Positions 1 to 4,976 of a stretch of 6,677 nucleotides of DNA are shown piece by piece. The DNA lies in NCBI GenBank assembly GCA_000416085.1, contig KE356579.1, positions 1,273,374 through 1,280,050 of the forward strand, in the 5' to 3' direction. Below the pieces are notes generated by a model. The model searched no databases and was not told the DNA's origin. It worked only from the letters and a program-made list of their open reading frames with translations. The stretch comes from a halophilic archaeon J07HX64 (GTDB lineage Archaea; Halobacteriota; Halobacteria; Halobacteriales; Haloarculaceae). How positions within the stretch are numbered: position 1 is the first letter of the stretch; every line of letters starts with the position of its first letter. The position numbers and the translations under genes were made by a program.

Positions 1-65
1 GAGGGTCGAACAACCCACATTACACCCGACAATAACCGTGACCGTCACATAGTTCTTGATAAGTC

Positions 66-77
66 TGATATATACCG
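66..77 (-). promoter_or_regulatory. Orphan TATA-like box
   Basis: An alternating TA run (TGATATATACC on the plus strand) reads as a TATA box on either strand. On the minus strand it would place transcription start near base 45, about 25 bases before the ATG at base 20 that opens a frame running off the left edge. On the plus strand no credible gene follows. The assignment is weak because the downstream gene is not in the window. Confidence 0.25.
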
Positions 78-179
78 GAATGTAGTAATCGTGTGAGATA
101 CCGTCTCCCTCCGATGTGTACGTCATGTGAGAGGGCTGTAAGCTCATCAGAAAAGACACGATGTGGGCCCCGCAGATAG

Positions 180-274
180 CGATTCTCCGGATTACGCACC
201 CTGTAGATTCCCGGAGAGACAGTTGGGGCACGGTTCGTGGTGAACACCTGACCGCACGATTCGCAGGTGTCCTG
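180..274 (-). pseudogene. Possible frameshifted zinc-ribbon remnant
   Basis: Directly downstream of the hypothetical gene, on the same strand, one frame encodes QDTCESCGQVF (about 274-242). The neighbouring frame then encodes HHEPCPNCLSGNLQGA and a TAA at 192-194. The two CxxC knuckles lie about 24 bases apart and would form a typical four-cysteine zinc ribbon if joined by a one-base shift. The first frame is closed upstream by TGA codons at 275-277 and 287-289, so no start is available. This suggests a decayed small zinc-ribbon gene or the tail of a larger one. Two chance CxxC pairs in GC-rich DNA remain possible. Confidence 0.35.
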
Positions 275-286
275 TCACGGCCCCGG

Positions 287-958
287 TCAGAACGTCCCGG
301 TTCCTGCACCGTACGTCACAAAGAAATCATTGCTGACGCACTGAGCGACCACACTGTCGGACCTGCGAGCCACGTCCCGAATCGGTGCCGGACCGGCGTA
401 CGCGCCGGAACCTGCCGGCGAACCGGCGTCGAACCGCTGCCAGTTCACCGGTGGCACACCGTCGTCACCGTCATCACCGGCCTCGACGCGTGCCCGGAGG
501 TCGGCGATGTCGACGGTCGGGTCCGTGACGAACGACTCGGTCAGGCCCTGTGAGGCGGTGATCCTGCGGAAGATCGGTGTCGTCTCGTCGCTGTCGGCGT
601 AGGCGAACTGCACGTCGATGTGTCTGACGAACGTCCCGGAAAAGACCGGGTGTACCGTCCGGAGAATCTCACCCGTGATCTCCCAGACCCGGCCCAGACG
701 GGGTTCACCCGCCCCGGAGAACACGACGGCGACCACCGGGACCAGCACGTCGTCACCGCTCCTGTGGCTGTTCACCCTGTCGACCTCTGCCAACTCCGGA
801 ACGGTGGCCAACTGTTCGGTGTCGCCGTCGAACGCGCGCTCGAGTGCCTCGTCCGCCTCGTGTTTGTGCTCGCGGTAGTCGTCGGTCAGGTTCTCCAGTC
901 CGACACTGTCCAGAAAATCGGAAAACTGGTCACCGAGGGAACTGTCGGTTTCGTTCAT
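287..958 (-). CDS. Hypothetical acidic haloarchaeal protein
   Basis: This 223-residue protein is not recognised and no function is assigned. The first 60 residues are acidic and probably helical. Residues 69-120 alternate hydrophobic strands (VLVPVVAVVF, VRHIDVQFAYA) around a likely helix, as in a small alpha/beta domain. Residues 150-170 are an Asp/Gly/Pro-rich loop, and the tail is Ala/Gly/Ser-rich with one Cys. There is no signal peptide and no convincing membrane segment, so it is probably cytosolic. The ATG at 958 is supported by a TATA-like element about 29 bases upstream, fitting a leaderless message. The gene diverges from the SDR at 1112, and the 153-base gap holds both promoters. 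The acidic composition and GC-rich third positions support real coding. Confidence 0.8.
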   Translation of the reverse strand: MNETDSSLGDQFSDFLDSVGLENLTDDYREHKHEADEALERAFDGDTEQLATVPELAEVDRVNSHRSGDDVLVPVVAVVFSGAGEPRLGRVWEITGEILRTVHPVFSGTFVRHIDVQFAYADSDETTPIFRRITASQGLTESFVTDPTVDIADLRARVEAGDDGDDGVPPVNWQRFDAGSPAGSGAYAGPAPIRDVARRSDSVVAQCVSNDFFVTYGAGTGTF

Positions 959-981
959 ATATCGATAGCTACCCCGAGTAC

Positions 982-993
982 GATTAAATCAAT
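982..993 (-). promoter_or_regulatory. Promoter of the hypothetical gene (TATA-like)
   Basis: On the minus strand the sequence ATTGATTTAATC stands out as an AT-rich patch in GC-rich DNA. Its centre is about 29 bases before the ATG at 958, where a haloarchaeal TATA box lies when transcription starts at or next to the start codon. Confidence 0.5.
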
Positions 994-1051
994 CGGGGCT
1001 ATCCCTGTCCCGAGGCCGTGGCTGCCCGGCACCGGCACAAACACCCCACAC

Positions 1052-1062
1052 TTACTTATTAC
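1052..1062 (+). promoter_or_regulatory. Promoter of the SDR gene (TATA-like)
   Basis: TTACTTATTAC lies 50-60 bases before the SDR start codon. Transcription would begin near base 1084 and leave a leader of about 28 bases containing the ribosome binding site at 1098-1105. A second AT-rich patch at 1067-1076 (TCATTAATTG) is an alternative, but it would start transcription on top of the ribosome binding site. Confidence 0.45.
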
Positions 1063-1097
1063 CATGTCATTAATTGTCTAACCCCTGGTTTCACACT

Positions 1098-1105
1098 AGG
1101 GAGGT
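1098..1105 (+). promoter_or_regulatory. Strong Shine-Dalgarno site of the SDR gene
   Basis: AGGGAGGT lies six bases before the ATG at 1112 and is a near-full match to the anti-Shine-Dalgarno end of archaeal 16S rRNA. It fixes this start codon. It also sets this gene apart from the others in the window, whose TATA-to-ATG spacing points to leaderless messages. Confidence 0.7.
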
Positions 1106-1111
1106 ACTCAG

Positions 1112-1870
1112 ATGACAGGGAGAAACAACGGTGTTGCACTGGTATCGGGAGCAGGTTCCGGTATCGGACGAGCAACAGCAAAGCGGTTTGCGGCAGATGG
1201 TGCACAGGTTGTCGTGGTCGATATCGACGTCGAGGGCGGGCAGGAGACAGTATCGGATATCGAGGCGACCGGCGGTGAAGCAACCTTCGTCAGGGCGGAT
1301 GTCACCGACGAGAACGACATCGAGGAGATGGTCGCGGTGGCCGTCGACAGCTACGGCGGTCTGGACTACGCGTTCAACAACGCCGGTATCGAGGGGACAG
1401 AGGCACCCGCCAGCGAGCAGTCGATGTCGAACTGGGAGCAGGTGATCGACACGAATCTAAAGGGTGTGTTCCTCTCGATGCGCGAGGAGATACCGGTGCT
1501 GATGGAGAACGGTGGCGGTGCCATCGTCAACACGGCATCCATCGCCGGACTGCGCGGGTTCCGCAACCTCAGCCCGTACGTCGCCAGCAAGCACGGTGTT
1601 GTCGGGCTGACAAGGACGGCAGCGGCGGGGTTCAGTGGCGACGGTGTTCGCGTCAACGCCGTCTGCCCGGGTGTCATCGAGACGCCGATGGTCGCACGGT
1701 CGCGGGAGGAGAACCCCGAGGCGATAGAGGCGACCGTCGCCGCGACACCGGCCGACCGACTCGGACAACCCGAGGAGATTGCTGCCGCCGCGACCTGGCT
1801 CTGCTCCGGGGACGCCTCGTTCGTGACCGGTGAGTCACTGGTCGTCGACGGCGGGTTCACTGTCGAGTGA
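1112..1870 (+). CDS. SDR family oxidoreductase, NAD-type
   Basis: This 252-residue protein has the length of a classical short-chain dehydrogenase/reductase, a soluble NAD(P)(H)-dependent enzyme that oxidises alcohols or reduces carbonyls. The cofactor loop is SGAGSGIG (12-19). Asp37 at the end of the second strand favours NAD(H) over NADP(H). Other family marks are D63-V64, NNAG (89-92) and the full catalytic tetrad Asn115, Ser143, Tyr156 and Lys160. A CPGVIETPM segment (185-193) and the DGGFTVE tail follow, as in glucose-1-dehydrogenase and 3-oxoacyl-ACP-reductase-like members. The family and chemistry are secure, but the substrate cannot be read from sequence. The start is fixed by a strong Shine-Dalgarno site. 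The gene converges on the TIM-barrel gene at 1973. Confidence 0.93.
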   Translation: MTGRNNGVALVSGAGSGIGRATAKRFAADGAQVVVVDIDVEGGQETVSDIEATGGEATFVRADVTDENDIEEMVAVAVDSYGGLDYAFNNAGIEGTEAPASEQSMSNWEQVIDTNLKGVFLSMREEIPVLMENGGGAIVNTASIAGLRGFRNLSPYVASKHGVVGLTRTAAAGFSGDGVRVNAVCPGVIETPMVARSREENPEAIEATVAATPADRLGQPEEIAAAATWLCSGDASFVTGESLVVDGGFTVE

Positions 1871-1922
1871 GTCGGCGATCACAACAGTTTGTGGGTGCCT
1901 CCGGGTCGTCGTTCTCTGTATC

Positions 1923-1950
1923 CGGGGAGTACCCCGCCAGCGCGCGTTTT
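1923..1950 (+). terminator. Candidate terminator between convergent genes
   Basis: The arms CGGGG (1923-1927) and CCCCG (1932-1936) form a perfect five-base stem with an AGTA loop. A GC-rich run and TTTT (1947-1950) follow. It lies 53 bases after the SDR stop, in the 102-base gap before the convergent TIM-barrel gene. Archaeal termination depends mainly on T-runs and this one is short, so the call is tentative. Confidence 0.35.
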
Positions 1951-1972
1951 GACACCGCACGGGGCAGAGTCC

Positions 1973-2740
1973 TCACTGCCCAGGTGCCGCCGACCCCTCA
2001 CCGGTTGGTCCGTAGATAGCGTCGAACCGCTCGACGGAGTCGGTTAGATGGCCGATATCGTCGGTGAAGACCTCCATCGTTGCCGTCGCCGGTGCGGCCT
2101 CGTGGAGTACCGGTCCGAGCGAGTCGTACGTTACATCGCCGCTGCCGACCGGGATATGTGTATCCCCGCGCTGTCGTGCCCCGTGAACGTGGAGGTGTTC
2201 GACGAGGTCACCGTAGGAGCCGAGAAACGACTCGATACCGCCGGCGCCCGCCTCGAGATACGCGTAGCCCACGTCGAGACAGACGGCCGCGCCGGCGCTG
2301 GCAGCCGCCTCACCGACGCGCTCCAGAGAGGGGCCGCCGGCGTATCCGGTTGTTTCGAAACAGACAGTGATATCCTGAGCCGCGCCACGGTCGTGCAGTT
2401 TCCTCATCCGGTCGACGAGGTGGTCGTGTCCCGACCCCCGGGCGCGTGGGTGGGCGACAGCTGTCGTCGTGCCGAAGGCCGCCGCCGTTTCGAGCACCTC
2501 CGCGAGATACTCCCGTGTCGCCGTGTCGATGCGCTCGACCGGTGTCGCGAGCGGTTGCCGGTACGGAAGATGTACGACGGCCTCGAACCCGCCCGCGGCG
2601 AGGTCACCGGCGACCCGGTCGGGGTCGACGGCGCTCAGTGGCCGCTCACCCTCACCGAGCGCGAGTTCGACAAACGAGAACCGCTCCGGTAGCTCCCCGA
2701 TACGCCCCACGTACGGCCCGATTGAGACACCGATATCCAT
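1973..2740 (-). CDS. Sugar phosphate isomerase/epimerase-like TIM-barrel protein
   Basis: This 255-residue protein belongs to the xylose isomerase-like TIM-barrel / AP endonuclease 2 superfamily, whose members isomerise or epimerise sugars using bound divalent metal. Candidate metal ligands follow the family order: His57 (HLPY), His97 (AHPR), Glu129 (CFETTG), Asp156 (CLDVGYAY), His184/His186 (HLHVHG), Asp193 and His195 (DTHIP) and Glu223 (TMEVF). Where endonuclease IV proteins have Asp-x-x-His, this one has Asp-x-x-Tyr (Tyr159), which argues against a DNA-repair role. I chose the ATG at 2740 because a TATA-like element lies about 26 bases upstream; a GTG at 2755 would add five residues. It follows an SDR gene on the same strand after a short gap. 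The substrate is unknown. Confidence 0.85.
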   Translation of the reverse strand: MDIGVSIGPYVGRIGELPERFSFVELALGEGERPLSAVDPDRVAGDLAAGGFEAVVHLPYRQPLATPVERIDTATREYLAEVLETAAAFGTTTAVAHPRARGSGHDHLVDRMRKLHDRGAAQDITVCFETTGYAGGPSLERVGEAAASAGAAVCLDVGYAYLEAGAGGIESFLGSYGDLVEHLHVHGARQRGDTHIPVGSGDVTYDSLGPVLHEAAPATATMEVFTDDIGHLTDSVERFDAIYGPTGEGSAAPGQ

Positions 2741-2761
2741 GCCGATAGTAGTCACTGGTGG

Positions 2762-2771
2762 CGTTTAGTCC
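2762..2771 (-). promoter_or_regulatory. Weak TATA-like element before the TIM-barrel gene
   Basis: On the minus strand GACTAAACGC is the only AT-leaning patch in the 86-base gap. Its centre is about 26 bases before the ATG at 2740, which favours that start over the GTG at 2755. It lies between the arms of a six-base inverted repeat (GTGGCG at 2758-2763, CGCCAC at 2784-2789). The gene could also be read through from the SDR upstream. Confidence 0.3.
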
Positions 2772-2826
2772 CGACGGAGTGGCCGCCACGGTCACCTCTC
2801 GCTGACCCCCGGACACACTGTCTGAC

Positions 2827-3546
2827 CTACCACTCGAGCGGTTCCCGGTCCTTCCAGAGTCGGCCACCGGGACTTCCGGGTCTGAATCGGGTGAGCCAGG
2901 CCGGGGTGTCAGCACCCTCGTCGGGGCTTCGGGCCGCGTTCGGGCCGCCCATATCAGTCCGGACCCACCCCGGACTGGCGGCGTTCGCTATGAGTCCCTC
3001 GGAACTGTGCTCGGCGTGCAGATACGCCGTTAGCCCGCCCAGACCGACCTTCGAGACGCGGTACGCCGGATACTCACCCCCCATCTGTCCACCGGTGAAC
3101 TGGCCCAGACTCGACGAGACGTTGACAACCCGACCCCCCTCGCGCTCGAGCAGAAGCGGCAGTGCGTGTTTCGTGACGAGTGTCGGACCACGGAGATTCA
3201 CGGCGAGTGTCCGGTCGAACTCTGCCATCGACATCCCCTCGAGCGCGTCAGACCGGGGGAAGATGCCGGCGTTGTTCACTAGCATGTCAAGCTGGCCGGT
3301 CTCCTCGGCGACGCGGTCGAACGCCGCCGCAACCTCGTCGTCCGCGGTGACATCCAGTCGGATCGGACGCTGGTCGTCGGCGGTCACGTCGTCGGTGTCC
3401 CGCGCACCGGCGTACACCACCGCGCCACGTTCGGCGAGGTCTGCCGCGATCGCGGCGCCGATGCCCCGCGTCGCGCCGGTGACAAGCGCTACCTGCCCGT
3501 CCAGCGAATCGTACACCTCGGGTCTGACTGCACCGTGTTCGGTCAT
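2827..3546 (-). CDS. SDR family oxidoreductase, carbonyl-reductase-like
   Basis: This 239-residue short-chain dehydrogenase/reductase probably reduces a carbonyl with NADPH in the cytosol. The cofactor loop is TGATRGIG (23-30). Arg27 and Arg49 (AGARD) are the basic residues that normally bind the NADP 2'-phosphate. NNAG is at 91-94, and the catalytic residues are Asn117, Ser145, Tyr162 and Lys166. Between Ser and Tyr lies a slightly enlarged Gly-rich loop. The segment SPGWVRTDMGGPNA (about 190-203), then RSPDEGADTP and a C-terminal Trp, strongly resemble the carbonyl reductase 1 type. A TATA-like element about 27 bases before the ATG supports the start and a leaderless message. The TIM-barrel gene follows on the same strand, possibly co-transcribed. 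The substrate is unknown. Confidence 0.92.
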   Translation of the reverse strand: MTEHGAVRPEVYDSLDGQVALVTGATRGIGAAIAADLAERGAVVYAGARDTDDVTADDQRPIRLDVTADDEVAAAFDRVAEETGQLDMLVNNAGIFPRSDALEGMSMAEFDRTLAVNLRGPTLVTKHALPLLLEREGGRVVNVSSSLGQFTGGQMGGEYPAYRVSKVGLGGLTAYLHAEHSSEGLIANAASPGWVRTDMGGPNAARSPDEGADTPAWLTRFRPGSPGGRLWKDREPLEW

Positions 3547-3829
3547 ACACCATCCTCCGTCCCGGTCCGAGTTAATCCTGTCCGAACGTCTGCCCGAGTG
3601 TCAAACTAACGTTACGAATGTCGGTATCGGGGACGGTCACACCGGGAACGAGCCGTGGACCTGAACGGAAACGTAGCGGTTGAGCACCCGGGACGACTAT
3701 GTGTGAACTGTCTGATCGCTGTGATTCACACTGTGAGCTCTCAGTCCACTCAGGCTACACCGAACTGCGGACCACGGGGATGTCTGCAGGCATCCGCTCG
3801 GGAGAACCCGTCGAGAGTCCGGGTGAGTT
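3547..3829. other. Intergenic stretch with inverted repeats
   Basis: No coding region is supported here on either strand; the open frames are basic or low in haloarchaeal character. The stretch holds the promoter of the minus-strand SDR, the palindrome TAACGTTA (3607-3614), and an inverted repeat with arms GTGTGAA (3701-3707) and TTCACAC (3725-3731) separated by 17 bases. The right arm overlaps a second palindrome, GTGATTCAC (3721-3729). No T-run follows, so these are more likely protein-binding sites or chance than terminators. Confidence 0.4.
3569..3578 (-). promoter_or_regulatory. Promoter of the carbonyl-reductase-like SDR
   Basis: On the minus strand GGATTAACTC is centred about 27 bases before the ATG at 3546, the spacing of a leaderless haloarchaeal promoter. 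An eight-base palindrome, TAACGTTA, lies about 37 bases further upstream at 3607-3614 and might be a regulator site. Confidence 0.5.
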
Positions 3830-4285
3830 TCAACCGCGCTCGTCGGAGCCCTCGTCAGGATGTTCGCGCAGTCCGTGGAGATGGCACTGTGAGTATCCTC
3901 GGCGAGTGTACAGACGCTGGCGCAGTGTGGGTCGCTCGACACCACCACGATCCCCCAGCGCATCGACGGCGATTCCCGCGACTTTCTGTACGTCGTCCGA
4001 GTCGTTCACGACGAGTTCCTCGAGTTTCGACACCGTCCGGTCTGCCCCCAGGTAGTTCAGCGCCCAGCGGGTGTTGAGTCCGGTTTCGGCCGGGTTGGCG
4101 CCTATATATCACTGCGTCGGTCGTCGGTTCGACAACCGCCGTTGCTCGTGACGCAACCTCTCGTCGTCCTCGAGTAGTTCGGTGGCCGGCGAAACGACCA
4201 ACCGGCGTTCACCGGGGCACCCCTTTGTCAGATCGGTGATCCGTCCGGTTGTGCTGGCCCCTCGGTCGACCGGTATCGGTGTTTC
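3830..4285 (-). pseudogene. Decayed HEAT-repeat protein gene
   Basis: One minus-strand frame is open from 4285 to 3830 except for a TGA at 4109-4111. After the stop it reads through TGLNTRWALNYLGA, then RTVSKLEELVVNDSDDVQ and KVAGIAVDALGD. The alternation of LxxL helices, an Asp-rich turn and an Ala-rich helix ending LGD is typical of HEAT repeats (PBS-lyase type). Before the stop, ATELLEDDERLRHEQRRL looks like one more repeat. The frame ends in an acidic tail, HPDEGSDERG. No ATG is available; the first start after the stop is a GTG at 4033, which would give only 67 residues. HEAT proteins act as binding scaffolds. I read this as the C-terminal remains of a larger gene broken by a nonsense change and N-terminal loss. 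A short expressed protein from 4033 is the alternative. Confidence 0.5.
4101..4111 (-). promoter_or_regulatory. TATA-like box inside the HEAT remnant
   Basis: On the minus strand TGATATATAGG forms a good TATA box directly at the internal TGA of the HEAT frame. Transcription would begin near base 4080, 47 bases before the GTG at 4033, so a short transcript is conceivable. It may equally be drift in decaying sequence. Confidence 0.25.
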
Positions 4286-4491
4286 TCAACGAAACAACGG
4301 CTGGGATGGTCCCACTCGCGACACCCGGATAGCCCCTCACCACTCGTCCCGGAGTCACCGGCACACCGACATCGGGGTTCTCGTTCCTGCCTCCAGAAAC
4401 GACCGACGGCGTGCGAGTGTGTGCCGCCGGATCGGGTCGGAGACCGGAGCCGTCCACAGGTCTATTACGTATCGAGCGTGTAGATCGAAGC
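4286..4491. other. Intergenic stretch before msrB
   Basis: Apart from the msrB promoter at the right end, nothing can be supported here. Open frames on the plus strand are Arg/His/Ser-rich, unlike haloarchaeal proteins, and the minus-strand frame is a shadow of msrB. Together with the HEAT remnant it makes a gene-poor zone of about 950 bases between the SDR and msrB. Confidence 0.45.
4461..4471 (+). promoter_or_regulatory. Promoter of msrB (TATA-like)
   Basis: TCTATTACGTA is centred 26 bases before the ATG at 4492. This supports a leaderless message and this start over the in-frame upstream codon at 4411, which would add 27 Arg-rich residues unlike MsrB proteins. Confidence 0.55.
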
Positions 4492-4899
4492 ATGTCGGAA
4501 CAAGAGCAACTACCCGAGAACGACGAGGAGTGGCGGGAGATACTCACAGAGGAGGAGTACCGAATCCTGCGTGAGGCGGACACGGAACCCCGGTTCAGCG
4601 GTGACCTGCTCGGCATCGAAGACGAGGGGACGTTCACCTGTGCGGGCTGTGGAACGCAGCTGTTCCACTCCGAGCAGAAGTTCGACTCCGGGTCGGGCTG
4701 GCCGAGTTTCTTTGATGCCTATCAGAACGGCAACGTCGAAACCCGTGTCGACACCAGCCACGGGATGCGCCGAACCGAGGTCGTCTGTGCACAGTGTGAG
4801 GGTCACCTCGGACACGTGTTCGACGACGGTCCCGAACCGACGGGCAAACGTTACTGCATCAACTCCGCCGCGCTCGAGTTCGACTCCGACTCCGAGTGA
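4492..4899 (+). CDS. msrB: Peptide-methionine (R)-S-oxide reductase MsrB
   Basis: This 135-residue cytosolic enzyme reduces methionine-R-sulfoxide in proteins back to methionine and so repairs oxidative damage. It has the normal length of a stand-alone MsrB. Two CxxC pairs, Cys50/Cys53 (CAGC) and Cys99/Cys102 (CAQC), are the structural zinc site. The motif GSGWPSF (67-73), His105 and His108 (GHLGHVF) and the catalytic Cys122 in RYCINSAAL are all present. Position 68, where many MsrBs carry the resolving Cys (SGCGWPSF), is Ser, so this is a one-Cys type that probably relies on an external thiol reductant. The N-terminal 20 residues and the EFDSDSDSE-like tail are acidic, as in halophiles. A two-domain regulator follows 77 bases downstream with its own promoter. 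Confidence 0.96.
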   Translation: MSEQEQLPENDEEWREILTEEEYRILREADTEPRFSGDLLGIEDEGTFTCAGCGTQLFHSEQKFDSGSGWPSFFDAYQNGNVETRVDTSHGMRRTEVVCAQCEGHLGHVFDDGPEPTGKRYCINSAALEFDSDSE

Positions 4900-4944
4900 G
4901 CACCGTCTCACCCCAGTCCGGGCTGTCACCGGCCACGGGGACAG

Positions 4945-4956
4945 TTATTTATATGG
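4945..4956 (+). promoter_or_regulatory. Promoter of the winged-helix regulator
   Basis: TTATTTATATGG is the best TATA box in the window. Its centre is about 27 bases before the ATG at 4977, so the message is predicted to be leaderless and separate from msrB. A box this close to the gene is also where the regulator could repress itself, though no clear operator palindrome is visible. Confidence 0.7.
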
Positions 4957-4976
4957 CTACGAATTACGTGTAGTAA

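Larger units (their letters stand above)
1..286. other. Gene-poor left edge, AT-rich at the far left
   Basis: No intact gene is visible here. The first 130 bases are more AT-rich than the rest of the window and contain a TATA-like box near 66-76. A minus-strand ATG at 18-20 opens a frame that leaves the window after six codons, so a gene start there can be neither supported nor excluded. Bases 180-274 on the minus strand carry fragments that look like a broken zinc ribbon, described in a separate entry. Confidence 0.5.

Noticed and set aside
161..553. A 130-codon plus-strand frame at the left edge
   Set aside because: It is basic, lacks a promoter, and its second half is antisense to the acidic hypothetical gene.
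2048..2692. A 214-codon plus-strand frame
   Set aside because: It is the antisense shadow of the TIM-barrel gene, whose motifs are clear on the minus strand.
2891..3664. A 257-codon plus-strand frame
   Set aside because: It is the antisense of the carbonyl-reductase-like SDR; the product is Ser/Pro/Arg-rich with no domain.
3655..4077. A 140-codon plus-strand frame in the gene-poor zone
   Set aside because: It is Arg/Pro-rich, has no promoter at the right spacing, and lies antisense to the HEAT-repeat remnant, which is the better coding candidate.
4209..4637. A 142-codon minus-strand frame
   Set aside because: Its first half is the antisense of msrB and the rest is Arg/Ser-rich with no motif.
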